Notes: generated from the letters alone by a model not told the origin. Shown: positions 27,184 to 36,160, numbered from the stretch's first letter. The stretch is 64,000 bases of DNA from an uncultured bacterium (GCA_900547155.1 URFH01000006.1:15083-79082); one strand, 5' to 3'. Numbers and translations are program-made.

Positions 27184-28044
27184 ATGAAGAATTTTGAAGG
27201 TTTGACTTTAGACGAAGAACGCGCCCTGTACGGGATTGCAGACGCAATGGTTAAAAACTGCCGTTTTTCCGGCCCGCTCGACGGCGAATCCGCCCTGAAA
27301 GAATGCACAAACATAAGTATAAGCGATTGCAGCTTTGATTTGCGTTATCCGATGTGGCATTTGCAAAGCAGCCGCATAAAAAACAGCACAATGTCCGAAA
27401 CCTGCCGCGCAGCCCTCTGGTACGACCGCGAAATATGCATTTCGCACTCAAAATTACACGGAATAAAGGCGCTGCGGGAATGTTCGGACGTGCTTATAAA
27501 AGATTGCGATATAAATTCGCTTGAATTCGGCTGGTTTTGTGACAGGGTGAAAATCAAAGACACAAAGCTCATTTCGGAGTACCCTTTTATGAAAACCCGA
27601 AACCTTGAAATCACGAATTTTGAGATGAAAGGCAAATATTCTTTCCAGTATGTCGAAAATGTTCTGATTAAAGACTCATATTTGGACACCAAAGACGCTT
27701 TCTGGCACGGGAAAAATATTACAGTGCAGGATTCCGTTGTAAAAGGCGAATATCTGGGCTGGTACTCGGAAAATCTCAAATTTGTACGCTGCAAAATCCT
27801 CGGAACCCAGCCGCTGTGCTATGCGCAGAACCTTGTGCTTGAGGATTGCGAAATGATTGATACTGATTTATCTTTTGAATACAGCGATGTGCGCGCGGAC
27901 GTAAAAGGCTCAATTTTGAGCGTAAAAAACCCGAAAAGCGGCTATATTTGCGCTGATTCAATCGGAGAAATAATTCTTGATGAACACAAAATCAAAAATT
28001 CAAGCTGCGAAATCACAGACAGAAATTTTGAAAAAGTATCATAA
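27184..28044 (+). CDS. DUF3737 family protein (right-handed beta-helix-like)
   Basis: A 286-residue soluble protein built of short repeated strands (CTNISISDCSFDLRYPMWHL, VLIKDCDINSLEFGWFC, VLIKDSYLDTKDAFWHG), the pattern of DUF3737 proteins, which are predicted pentapeptide- or beta-helix-like. No catalytic role is established. SD AAAGGTGAA precedes the ATG. The MerR-type promoter upstream and the MerR gene 140 bases downstream suggest inducible expression, as often seen for stress- or metabolite-responsive genes. The inducer is unknown. Confidence 0.85.
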   Translation: MKNFEGLTLDEERALYGIADAMVKNCRFSGPLDGESALKECTNISISDCSFDLRYPMWHLQSSRIKNSTMSETCRAALWYDREICISHSKLHGIKALRECSDVLIKDCDINSLEFGWFCDRVKIKDTKLISEYPFMKTRNLEITNFEMKGKYSFQYVENVLIKDSYLDTKDAFWHGKNITVQDSVVKGEYLGWYSENLKFVRCKILGTQPLCYAQNLVLEDCEMIDTDLSFEYSDVRADVKGSILSVKNPKSGYICADSIGEIILDEHKIKNSSCEITDRNFEKVS

Positions 28045-28049
28045 AAATT

Positions 28050-28145
28050 AACATCTAATCCCGTGTCGCCTCAGTCGATTCACCTATGCGAACCGCCCGG
28101 GGCGCACCTTTTCTACCAGTTCCAGCCGTCGACGGGGCGGGCGCT
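28050..28145. repeat. degenerate GC-rich intergenic repeat
   Basis: GC-rich stretch in an AT-rich gap. It begins ATCTAATCC...TCGCCTCAGTCG and contains CGATTCACCTATGCGAACCG, a decayed form of the hairpin GCGATTCGCCTACGCGAATC seen at 53309-53330 and 32025-32046. A similar start (ATCTAATCC...TCGCCTTAGTCG) is found near 32977. Confidence 0.5.
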
Positions 28146-28152
28146 CAAAAAA

Positions 28153-28163
28153 TATGTTATAAT
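28153..28163 (+). promoter_or_regulatory. extended -10 promoter element (TATGTTATAAT) of the MerR gene
   Basis: TG-extended perfect TATAAT at 28158-28163, 22 bases before the MerR ATG, giving a very short leader with an AAAGGA ribosome-binding site. Confidence 0.6.
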
Positions 28164-28185
28164 ACAAAAAAAGGAAACATGCAGC

Positions 28186-28587
28186 ATGAAAATTTCAGAA
28201 GTCAGCAAAAAATATGATATTCCGGTCGATACGCTCAGATATTACGAAAAAGCAGGGCTTTTGCCGAATGTAAGAAAAAATTCCAGCGGAATTAGAGATT
28301 ATTCCGAAAGTGACTGCGGATGGGTGGAATTTATCAAGTGCATGCGCGGCGCGGGGCTGCCTGTTGAGGTTTTGAAAAGATATATTGAACTGTTTTTTGA
28401 GGGCGATTCGACTTTGATGGCGAGAAAATCAATCCTCGTCGAAGAACGCCAGAAACTAATCGAAAAACGCGACGCAATTCAGGCTACAATTGACCGTCTG
28501 GACTACAAAATCAGCGTATATGAAGACAAAATGATTAGCTGCGAGAAAAAGCTCCTCGGCGGCGCCAAAAAGGAAAAAGCCTCCTGA
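28186..28587 (+). CDS. MerR-family transcriptional regulator
   Basis: A 133-residue regulator. The winged helix covers residues 1-70 (MKISEVSKKYDIPVDTLRYYEKAGLL, positions 1-26), followed by a coiled-coil dimerisation helix (ILVEERQKLIEKRDAIQATI). The effector part is minimal, with one Cys (ISCEKKLLGG) near the end. The ATG at 28186 has its own promoter and SD; a longer frame from 28063 runs through repeat DNA and is rejected. It most likely controls the MerR-type promoter at 27125. Confidence 0.9.
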   Translation: MKISEVSKKYDIPVDTLRYYEKAGLLPNVRKNSSGIRDYSESDCGWVEFIKCMRGAGLPVEVLKRYIELFFEGDSTLMARKSILVEERQKLIEKRDAIQATIDRLDYKISVYEDKMISCEKKLLGGAKKEKAS

Positions 28588-28632
28588 AAACCGGCCGCAC
28601 AAAGCCTATTTCAGGCACTTTTTGCGCAAAAG

Positions 28633-30090
28633 CTACCCAAAAACAGCCCTTGCCTCTTCTCTGTCGTCAAAATGGATTGTTTTGTCTTTTAAAATTTGAT
28701 AATCCTCATGCCCTTTGCCCGCAAGGAGAACAACATCCTCCGGTTTTGAAATCTTTTTGAGCATTGCGATTGCAGCCCTTCTGTCGGGCTCAACATAAAC
28801 TTTTCTTGTGTTGACGGATTTTATTCCGGTCATAATATCCGAAATTATGAGCTGGGGATTCTCGCTTCTCGGGTTGTCCGACGTAACAACGACAACATCT
28901 GCAAAATCATCAGCAATTTTGCCCATTTTGGGGCGTTTTGTTGCGTCCCTGTCGCCGCCGCAGCCGAACATGCAGATTAAATTTCCGTTTTCCGGCGTAA
29001 GCTCCCTTGCTGCTTTCAACACATTTTGCAGCCCGTCGGGCGTATGCGCATAATCAACAATAACAAGCGGCTGTTTGCACACAATCTCGAATCTACCCGC
29101 AACGCTCTGTGTTTCTTCAAGCGCTTTTATGCAAATCTCCGCGTCAACGCCCGCAGCAATCCCTCCTGCAAGAGCCGCAAGAGCATTATAAACACTGAAC
29201 ATCCCGTTCATCTGCAATTGCACTCTTTTCGTGACGGAACCTATTTTGCAATCGAATTTTGCACCATGGATTGAAAAATCAATGTTAGAAGCGGTTATGT
29301 CAGCGTCATTTTTTATGCCGTAGGTGCAAATTTTCACTCCCTGAGGAACTACGTCAATGAATCTCTGCGCATATTCGTCATCTTTGTTTATAACAGCAAA
29401 AGAACCGGCTTTCAGGCCTTTGAAAAGTATGGCTTTTGCCTCAAAATAGTTATTCATCGTAATGTGGTAATCCAGATGGTCCTGAGTAAGGTTCGTAAAC
29501 ACAGCGCCCTTGTATTCGCAGCCTCCGACGCGGTTTTGTTCCAGCGCATGGGAGCTCACCTCCATCGCAACATAATCAATTCCCTTTTCGCAGATAGTTT
29601 TTAACGTATGCTGGAGTTCAGGAGCCTGCGGAGTAGTGTGTTTTGCCTCGTGGTAGGTGTCAGAGCCGGAAAGTTTGTAGCCCAGCGTGCCGATAAGCGC
29701 ACATTTCTTTTGCGCGTCTTCAAAAATCCGCTGCAAAAGGTGCGTAACCGTAGTTTTTCCGTTTGTTCCGGTTACGCCGATGAGATTTGTTTTTCTTGAG
29801 GGATATTCGTAGAATTCGGCGGCAATTTCCGCAATCTGATGTCTTGTTGAAGGCACAATAACCTGCGGAGCGCTCAAATCGAGCTCATGTTCGCAGAAAA
29901 AAGCCGAAGCGCCGTTTTCGTAAGCCATTTTCGCAAATTCATGCCCGTCAGAGTGCTCGCCTTTAAGGCAAACAAAAATATCGCCCTTTTTTGTTGTTTT
30001 TGAATTGTAGGAAATCCCTGATATTTCTACATTTTCAAAGTTTTTTAGCTGTTTTCCGGTGACATTTTTTATTAAATCTTCAAGTTTCAT
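28633..30090 (-). CDS. murE: UDP-MurNAc-tripeptide synthetase, meso-DAP type
   Basis: Adds meso-diaminopimelate to UDP-MurNAc-L-Ala-D-Glu in peptidoglycan synthesis. The 485-residue protein has the Mur ligase P-loop GVTGTNGKTTVTHL (105-118) and the motif DNPR at 405-408, which in MurE enzymes marks specificity for meso-DAP over lysine. KGHEDYQ follows near the C-terminus. It lies 10 bases downstream of ftsI, the standard dcw-cluster order, but no mraY, murF or ftsW follows, so the cluster is split here. Confidence 0.96.
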   Translation of the reverse strand: MKLEDLIKNVTGKQLKNFENVEISGISYNSKTTKKGDIFVCLKGEHSDGHEFAKMAYENGASAFFCEHELDLSAPQVIVPSTRHQIAEIAAEFYEYPSRKTNLIGVTGTNGKTTVTHLLQRIFEDAQKKCALIGTLGYKLSGSDTYHEAKHTTPQAPELQHTLKTICEKGIDYVAMEVSSHALEQNRVGGCEYKGAVFTNLTQDHLDYHITMNNYFEAKAILFKGLKAGSFAVINKDDEYAQRFIDVVPQGVKICTYGIKNDADITASNIDFSIHGAKFDCKIGSVTKRVQLQMNGMFSVYNALAALAGGIAAGVDAEICIKALEETQSVAGRFEIVCKQPLVIVDYAHTPDGLQNVLKAARELTPENGNLICMFGCGGDRDATKRPKMGKIADDFADVVVVTSDNPRSENPQLIISDIMTGIKSVNTRKVYVEPDRRAAIAMLKKISKPEDVVLLAGKGHEDYQILKDKTIHFDDREEARAVFG

Positions 30091-30100
30091 ATTTTTATCC

Positions 30101-31840
30101 TCAATTCATCTTTACAGGTTTTTTAGGCGCCTGTTTATCCGGCGCAATATTCATTATACGGGCAGTCTGGAGCGCAACTTCTCTGAAAACGGGCGCAGCA
30201 ACAGTACTTCCCCACAACGCACCCTTGGATGGCGAATCAACAACCACATAAATCAGCACCTGCGGGTTAGATGCCGGAAGATAGCCGATAATAGAGGTTA
30301 CGAGCTTGTTGGAATAGCCCTTTCCGCCGGAGGTTGACTTTCTTGCCGTGCCTGTTTTTGCCGCAACCTGATACATATCAAGGTTTACCGGCGATTTTGA
30401 GCGGCCAATGCTGCCTGCGAGCAGTTTTGTGATAGAACGGGCAGTTTCAGGCGACATAATTCTTGTGTGGTGAATTTTTTCTTCCGCCTGTTCCTGCGAA
30501 TATTTGATTACATGCGGCGTAACCTTTACGCCGTCGTTTGCAAAAGCGGAAATTATTGAAGCCAGCTGGATTGCTGTTACCGAAACGCTGTATCCGTAGC
30601 CGATAGAAGCGTGTGTGGACTTGTGCCAGTCGCGATAATCTGTCAAAAGCCCTCTGGACTCGCCCGGAAGGTCGATACCTGTTTTTTCACCCAGCCCGAA
30701 GCGTTTTAATACGTCATAATGCTCTTTTTTCGTCATCATCAAGGCGACTTTTGCGCTGCCAACGTTGCTTGAATGCTCAAAAAGGTAGTACAAATCAATC
30801 CAGCCAGGGAAAGGTTTGGTCGAATAATCATAATTTTTGATTGTCCATTTATCAATATCGAGTTTTCCGCTGTCAAGAACCTTTGAATCCTCCTGAATCC
30901 GCCCGTTTTCAAGAGCGGAAGCGACTGTCAGAACTTTAAATGTAGAACCGGGCTCAAAAACATCGCTCAAAGTCCAGTTTGTAAGCTGCGTTAGCGTTGC
31001 TTTTTTATAATTATTAGGATTATAGGTCGGATAAACAGCATAACCGAGAATTTCGCCGTTTTTCGGGTTCAAAACAATGACAGTACCGCGCAGAGCCGCC
31101 TTTTCATGGATTACTTTTTCCAGCTCAACCTCACAAACATGCTGAATAGCCGAATCTATTGTCAAAGTGATTGATTTCCCTTTTAAGGGCGCAGTTGTCG
31201 CAGCAGGGTCTGTGTTGACTTCGTAGATAATGTCACCGTCAGGTGTTTTTTCAAAATTTACATTCTGCTCAACTTCCTCCAGAACGTCTTTTGCGGTCAA
31301 TTCAATTCCCGCAGCCACATCAGCGTCCGAATTGTAATACCCGAGGATGTGCGCAGCCATTGTGCCCTGCGGATATACGCGTTCGTTCTTTTTGCCGAGG
31401 CTTATTTCCCTGAGTTGGAGTTCACGGATTTTTTTTGCTGTAGTTCTTGAAACATCCTTTTTCAAAACAATGACTTTTTCGTCGCGGGCGAGTTTTTTTG
31501 CGAGCTGGCCTTTATTTACTCCCAGAATCGGCGCCAGAATTTCAGCAAGTTCGTTCGGCGTGTGGTCGTAATAGTCCTGATGGGCATAAACATCAAAAGA
31601 AGTTTTGTCCGACGCGAGTTTTATCCCGTTTCTGTCGGTGATTGCGCCCCTCATGACAAAGCTTTTTGCGCTTCTTTGACGCTTAGCCTGCCCGCGGTAG
31701 TGTTTTATATCAATAACCATCAGCAAAAAGAGATAAACGATTATTACAAAGCAGATTATTATACAGATTATCTGCCAGAAAATGAGCTTATTATCAAACT
31801 CCTTAAATTTATCCTTATCGGTTTTATACTCCCTTACCAT
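30101..31840 (-). CDS. ftsI: septal peptidoglycan transpeptidase (PBP3)
   Basis: Cross-links peptidoglycan at the division septum. The 579-residue class B penicillin-binding protein has an N-terminal membrane anchor (residues 19-45), a PBP dimer domain, and a transpeptidase domain. STFK with the catalytic Ser is at 299-302, SSN at 357-359 and KTGTA at 495-499. A short Lys-rich tail ends the protein. It is cotranscribed with murE. The FtsB-like gene at 25846 encodes a likely partner in the same divisome. Confidence 0.95.
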   Translation of the reverse strand: MVREYKTDKDKFKEFDNKLIFWQIICIIICFVIIVYLFLLMVIDIKHYRGQAKRQRSAKSFVMRGAITDRNGIKLASDKTSFDVYAHQDYYDHTPNELAEILAPILGVNKGQLAKKLARDEKVIVLKKDVSRTTAKKIRELQLREISLGKKNERVYPQGTMAAHILGYYNSDADVAAGIELTAKDVLEEVEQNVNFEKTPDGDIIYEVNTDPAATTAPLKGKSITLTIDSAIQHVCEVELEKVIHEKAALRGTVIVLNPKNGEILGYAVYPTYNPNNYKKATLTQLTNWTLSDVFEPGSTFKVLTVASALENGRIQEDSKVLDSGKLDIDKWTIKNYDYSTKPFPGWIDLYYLFEHSSNVGSAKVALMMTKKEHYDVLKRFGLGEKTGIDLPGESRGLLTDYRDWHKSTHASIGYGYSVSVTAIQLASIISAFANDGVKVTPHVIKYSQEQAEEKIHHTRIMSPETARSITKLLAGSIGRSKSPVNLDMYQVAAKTGTARKSTSGGKGYSNKLVTSIIGYLPASNPQVLIYVVVDSPSKGALWGSTVAAPVFREVALQTARIMNIAPDKQAPKKPVKMN

Positions 31841-31918
31841 ACTAAAAATTTTATCATAAGCCCATGTGGCGGAGCATTAATTTATGTAAATTGTTGGAAG
31901 TATCGATTTTTTTAATCC

Positions 31919-32071
31919 CCGCCCTGTTATTCGCGTTAAACGGCGTTGCGAAAGCCGCCTGCGCGCCTCCCGCCAGCCTCTGCTCGCAATCCGCTCCTTG
32001 GTTGCTCGCGTTAAACGGGTCTTCGCGATTCGCCTACGCGAACCGCTGCGCCCTCTGCTCGCAATCCGCAA
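31919..32071. repeat. GC-rich dispersed repeat (inverted orientation relative to the 53-56 kb copies)
   Basis: Two related sub-units (GCGTTAAACGG... and ...CTCTGCTCGCAATCCGC occurring twice). The hairpin GCGATTCGC-CTAC-GCGAACCGC lies at 32025-32046. Read on the minus strand it contains AACGCCGTTTAACGCG, also present in the copy at 55964-56138. No gene is supportable in the 300 bases between ftsI and the next gene. Confidence 0.65.
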
Positions 32072-32075
32072 TAAA

Positions 32076-32101
32076 AAGCCTTTTGATTGCTCAAAAGGCT
32101 T
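32076..32101 (-). terminator. rho-independent terminator of the 127-residue gene
   Basis: An 11-bp stem AAGCCTTTTGA/TCAAAAGGCTT around TTGC. On the minus strand it is followed by TTTTTATT, and it sits 43 bases after the stop of the gene at 32144-32527. Confidence 0.85.
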
Positions 32102-32143
32102 AAATCTATATCAGACAAACAATTGGAGGAGGAGTTAAAGTTT

Positions 32144-32527
32144 TTATTCTACCATTCCGGCTGCAATTTCGTATTTTACATCATCCGGAAGGTTGAGTTC
32201 GCCCAGTTCTGCGTCGATGGCGAGTAATCCCTGAGCAACAGCGTCTTCAAATCCGCCGATAAATCCGGCAATTCTTTGAGCCTGTTCGGGAGTTACGTAT
32301 TTTGATACGTCATAAGTCTTTGGTGCATTAACTTTCGGGGCATTTACCATTGCGGCGTTAGCCATATAAGTTAATACGTCATCGGGTTTTACATCCGTGC
32401 CTCTTGTTTGTGCCTGGGAACCCTGCGGTTTTTCCTCTGTTTTGGGTTCATCCTGAGGTTTCGGATTTGTGTAATTCGCGTTTACATTTCCTGCATTGAT
32501 GCCAATTCTGTTGATGTTGTTTGTCAT
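32144..32527 (-). CDS. small hypothetical protein
   Basis: Unrecognised 127-residue acidic protein. The N-terminal half is polar, Asn/Pro/Gln-rich and probably disordered (MTNNINRIGINAGNVNANY). The C-terminal half is likely helical (TPEQAQRIAGFIGGFEDAVAQ). ATG preceded by CAGGAGAATAT, a good SD, and followed by a clear terminator, so it is probably a real monocistronic gene. The Asn/Ile-rich opening resembles the leader style of the motif-bearing proteins but no F-K-G or F-G is present. Confidence 0.75.
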   Translation of the reverse strand: MTNNINRIGINAGNVNANYTNPKPQDEPKTEEKPQGSQAQTRGTDVKPDDVLTYMANAAMVNAPKVNAPKTYDVSKYVTPEQAQRIAGFIGGFEDAVAQGLLAIDAELGELNLPDDVKYEIAAGMVE

Positions 32528-32737
32528 AATATATTCTCCTGTTTTTTAGATGATTCTTTTGTCCACACTATCTATATCGGCATACAGTTTAATTTTCTTT
32601 AGCGATTTATCAGTTTTTTGAGCTCTTTTTTACATAACTTAACAAAATACGGCCAAAATCCGCGTAATTGCTGGTGTTTAAAATATTAACTAATGTAACA
32701 AAGACCGCAAAAAAGGTAAATTTTAAAAATTCAGAAT

Positions 32738-32960
32738 TGTTATAGAGGCATAAGTGCGAAGAACAACCGTTCCAAAGCCCTGCAGCAGCGGGAAGCGCAC
32801 ACTTATACTGCCCGTAAAACGGCAGTTTTCCCAGAAACTAATCCTTATAAAAACCTATAACCTAACTACCAAATCCGGCCGCGCAAGGAAGCCCTGACCG
32901 CCTCCGCAGCAAAAGCCGGACACTACTAACCGATTATTGCCCCTGAAAAGGGGCTTTTTA
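32738..32960 (+). ncRNA. candidate structured non-coding RNA with terminator
   Basis: Lies in a 590-base gap with no ORF. GTTATAG (32738-32744) can pair with CTATAAC (32855-32861), closing a domain that holds ATAAGTGCG/CGCACACTTAT and CTGCCCGT-AAA-ACGGCAG hairpins. A second domain is closed by TCCGGC/GCCGGA (about 32873-32920). A terminator follows: GCCCC-TGAAAA-GGGGC with a T-tract (32939-32960). The next gene on the plus strand is over 3 kb away, so it is not an obvious riboswitch. I could not match it to tmRNA, RNase P or SRP RNA. The rest of the gap (32961-33118) is repeat-like sequence. Confidence 0.5.
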
Positions 32961-33118
32961 TTTAACAATTTCATTATCTAATCCAATTTCGCCTTAGTCG
33001 CATATCGCCTATCGCAAAACGAGATATTTAGCCAATTTCTCGCACCAGCAATTAGCAGGAAAGGGACAAGGTGCTCCTTATCACGAACTTTTTTCGGACA
33101 TTTTTAACTTAAACCCTG

Positions 33119-34615
33119 TTAAGCTGATTTAGCCAGCAGGCGGGGTTGGGTTTCAGGCTGAATCTGCCTTTTTTCATTGTAATTTTTATAAACATACAAA
33201 CTGCCCGCAGCAAGCAAACCACCCGCGCCCAATATACCGGCCGCTTTTTTGCCTCCGGTTGTTTTTGCCGCATTTGATACTTCTTCAACAGCCTTTTGTG
33301 CTTTTGTTTTCACATTTTCAAATAAGATTTTGACAAGATTTTCGCTATCAGCAAACTGTCTGCCCTTAAATACTTCGTGCTCAAGGTTCATCTCCGAAAT
33401 TCTTTCTTTTAAAGAGGCAAAATATTTCTTTTCAACACCCTGTGCGCCCTGTTCCAGCCTGTTAATCATATTAATGTAATCTTGAAAACAGCTGAAAGTT
33501 TTCTTCTGCTGGTCGCCGTGGCATAGAATCAACCATTTAAGCTGCATTTTACCAAGCTCTGCTTTCATTACATTTTCTGAGGGGTTTGCAAAAACCTCTT
33601 TAAAGATTTTTTCTTCCTCAACCGCATTTTTTCTCATATTTTGCTGGTAAGTGTCTGTTTTTGAGAGCGCCAATGACTCAAGAAACTCAATCATTTTGCC
33701 ATGATATTGTTCAGATTTTGTTTTGAGATAATTTGAGAAAAATTCTTTTGGTTTTTCATCATGTCCGGTTTTCAAGTAGTCATAAACCGTTCTATATTCA
33801 AAAACAGTAGCATTTGAATATATTTTCAGGAATTTGTTGTCAGAACGCATAATAAAATTCGGCTTGTAATCGGAATAAAATGTTGCCATAAATTTGCAAT
33901 CTTTTGGTGAATTTATCAAATTGGAAATTGTTCCGTTTTGATAATGTTCCGAGGGCCGCACATCGGAGTTTATGTAATGGCCGTTGTTTCCCAGGAGCGA
34001 AAAGGAGCCGAAATCAATAAACTTTGTTTTGTCTTTAGCGGTCAATATAATATTTCCGCCCTGCAGGTCGTTATTGATTATGCCGTTTGTGTCGAGTATA
34101 AATGCTTTGTTTATTATATCTGTTATATGCCCGGGAGTTAGTTTTGTTCTGTATGGATGACCGCCTTTTAAAAATTCCTCCACAAGATAATTTTTGCCGT
34201 TTTTATGTATCAAATCATGCGGATTTACTGCAATATCAGGCGAAATTTCATTGATTTTTTTCAGCGCAAAAAACTCTTTTATGTTTCCATGACCGTAAAA
34301 ATCAGCATTTGGATATTCAGGATGGAGCGGTTTTGGGGATTTTATACCTATTTCACCATTAATCTTGTAGAACTCACTTTGCCAGCCGCTGTCCAGAGGG
34401 CGAATTTTGGATTGTTCAATTTGTTCAATGAATTTTTCTGTAGCTGCCCTATCATAGCCCTTGAATGAAACATGCAATACTGACTGTTTTACAAAAACAT
34501 CTCCGGATGGAGGCCTAAAAGTAACGTACCCTAACCTGTTTGCCCCATTTCGAGCTTTTGCAGCATCAGTACGGTAATTTCTTAAATTCGTATTACTGAT
34601 TGCTGAGATAACCAT
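33119..34615 (-). CDS. kinase-like protein with N-terminal VSFKG motif and C-terminal membrane anchor
   Basis: A 498-residue protein (start ATG 34615, aligned with its paralogue; a TTG at 34636 is less likely). VSFKGY is at 49-54 after a polar leader. Kinase-like features: GEIGIKSPKP with candidate ATP-binding K92, E114 in KEFFALKKINE, NNDLQGGNI with D183 and N188, and FIDFGSFS with D201-F-G. The spacings D+5=N and N+13=D equal those of classical protein kinases. A helical region follows, then a C-terminal hydrophobic segment (GILGAGGLLAAGSLYVY) before a basic tail. It has a full catalytic set, unlike the paralogue at 34742. Kinase fold is inferred; the substrate is unknown. Confidence 0.78.
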   Translation of the reverse strand: MVISAISNTNLRNYRTDAAKARNGANRLGYVTFRPPSGDVFVKQSVLHVSFKGYDRAATEKFIEQIEQSKIRPLDSGWQSEFYKINGEIGIKSPKPLHPEYPNADFYGHGNIKEFFALKKINEISPDIAVNPHDLIHKNGKNYLVEEFLKGGHPYRTKLTPGHITDIINKAFILDTNGIINNDLQGGNIILTAKDKTKFIDFGSFSLLGNNGHYINSDVRPSEHYQNGTISNLINSPKDCKFMATFYSDYKPNFIMRSDNKFLKIYSNATVFEYRTVYDYLKTGHDEKPKEFFSNYLKTKSEQYHGKMIEFLESLALSKTDTYQQNMRKNAVEEEKIFKEVFANPSENVMKAELGKMQLKWLILCHGDQQKKTFSCFQDYINMINRLEQGAQGVEKKYFASLKERISEMNLEHEVFKGRQFADSENLVKILFENVKTKAQKAVEEVSNAAKTTGGKKAAGILGAGGLLAAGSLYVYKNYNEKRQIQPETQPRLLAKSA

Positions 34616-34741
34616 GCCTTTTACCCTATCTTTCAATTAGTTTTAAGTATTATAAATGATTTTTTTTGCTATTACAAATGTAAATTTTGTAAAATCGTAA
34701 CCTGATGGCCGGAATTAATTTTTCCCATTCTAAAATCAGAG

Positions 34742-36160
34742 CTACTTTTTCTCATTTTTTTCATTATGGTTTTTATGAGCAAACAAACTTCCAACAACAA
34801 GAATACCTGCAAGCCCCAGCCAAGCAAATGTCTTTTTGCTGATTAATTTTCCGGTTGCAGATGTTTTAGTTTTAATGTTATCAAATATGATCTTAATAAT
34901 GTTTTCATCATCAGCAAGTTTTCGCCCCTGAAATTCGCCATGTTCAAAGTTTATTGAAGATATTGTTTTCTTTAGAGAAGCAAAATATTTCTTTTCTGCC
35001 CCCTGAGCATTTTTCTCAAACTCATTAAGCATATTCAGATAATCTTGAAAGTAGCCAAAAGTTCCATGCCGCTGTTCTAAATCGCACACAGATAACCATT
35101 TAAGTTGAATTTTGCCAAGCTCAGCCTTCATTACATTCTCAGACGCATTTGCAAAAACTTCTTTAAAGACTTTTTCTTCTTCAACTGCATTTTTTAGCAT
35201 TTCATACTGCGTTTTGTCTGTTTTTGACAATTCTAATGATTCAAGAAACTCTATCATTTTACTATGGTATTGTTCTGATTTTGTTTTGAGATAATTTGAA
35301 AAAAACTCTTTTGGTTTATTATCCTGTTCTGTTTTTAAATAGTCATAAATCGTTTTGTATTCAAACACAGAAGAATTTGAGTCTATTCTTAAAAATCTGT
35401 TATCAGAACGCATCAAGTAGTCCGGCCTGTAATCAGAATAAAATGTTGCCATGAACTTGCCTTCTCTTGATGAATTCACCTGATTGGCTATTTTTCCGTT
35501 TTGATATTTTTCTGCTTGTATTGCGTCCGAATTTATATAATGTCCGTTGTTTCCCAGAATTGAAAAAGAGCCGAAATCAATAAGCTTAATTTTGTCATTA
35601 CTTGTTAAAACGATACTTCCGCCATTAAGGTTTTTATTGACTATGCCATTTGTATCAAGTATAAATATTTTATTTAATAAGTCTTTCACATGTTCTTGAG
35701 TCAGTTTTGTTTTGCCGGGATGGCTCCCTTTTACAATCTCTTCTGCAAGATAAGTTTTGCCATTTTTGTTTATTATTTCATGCGGTTTTACTGCAATATC
35801 AGGTGAAATTTCATTGATTTTTTTTAATGCAAAAAACTCTTTTATATTGTTATCCCCATTTAAATCGGCTCTGTAATATTTTGGAAGCGGTTTAGGAGAT
35901 TTAATTCCCACTTCATCGTTAATTTTATAAAACTCACATTGAACCCCTCTACCCAATGGCTGAACTTTTGATTGCTCTATTTGTTCAATAAATTTTTCTG
36001 CAGCCGCTCTGTCATAACCTTTAAATGAAATTTTTTGTGTTTTTTGCTTTACAAAAACATCGTTTGCTTGACTATGAGCAGCGACATTACCGTAATTATT
36101 TATTTGTTGTTTCTTTTTTACTGCGCTTGAGATTGTATTTTGGATTGCAGAAATAGTCAT
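34742..36160 (-). CDS. degenerate kinase-like paralogue with ISFKG motif and membrane anchor
   Basis: A 472-residue close paralogue of the downstream gene (start ATG 36160, SD GAGGT). ISFKGY is at 44-49. It keeps VGIKSPKP (K87), E108 in IKEFFALKKINE and LIDFGSFS (D195-F-G), but the catalytic loop reads NKNLNGGSI. The catalytic Asp is Asn177 and the metal-binding Asn is Ser182, so it is probably a pseudokinase. The C-terminal hydrophobic segment WLGLAGILVVGSLFAHK is kept. About 125 bases separate the pair, which may be transcribed together. A regulatory or substrate-binding role for the active copy is an inference. Confidence 0.78.
   Translation of the reverse strand: MTISAIQNTISSAVKKKQQINNYGNVAAHSQANDVFVKQKTQKISFKGYDRAAAEKFIEQIEQSKVQPLGRGVQCEFYKINDEVGIKSPKPLPKYYRADLNGDNNIKEFFALKKINEISPDIAVKPHEIINKNGKTYLAEEIVKGSHPGKTKLTQEHVKDLLNKIFILDTNGIVNKNLNGGSIVLTSNDKIKLIDFGSFSILGNNGHYINSDAIQAEKYQNGKIANQVNSSREGKFMATFYSDYRPDYLMRSDNRFLRIDSNSSVFEYKTIYDYLKTEQDNKPKEFFSNYLKTKSEQYHSKMIEFLESLELSKTDKTQYEMLKNAVEEEKVFKEVFANASENVMKAELGKIQLKWLSVCDLEQRHGTFGYFQDYLNMLNEFEKNAQGAEKKYFASLKKTISSINFEHGEFQGRKLADDENIIKIIFDNIKTKTSATGKLISKKTFAWLGLAGILVVGSLFAHKNHNEKNEKK

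Noticed and set aside
28063..28185. N-terminal extension of the MerR regulator
   Set aside because: The segment is GC-rich repeat DNA upstream of a promoter; the conserved MerR N-terminus starts at 28186.
32738..32960. Identification as tmRNA, RNase P RNA or SRP RNA
   Set aside because: The conserved cores of these RNAs were not found; AAGGAAGC near 32885 resembles an SRP fragment but the required partner bases are missing.
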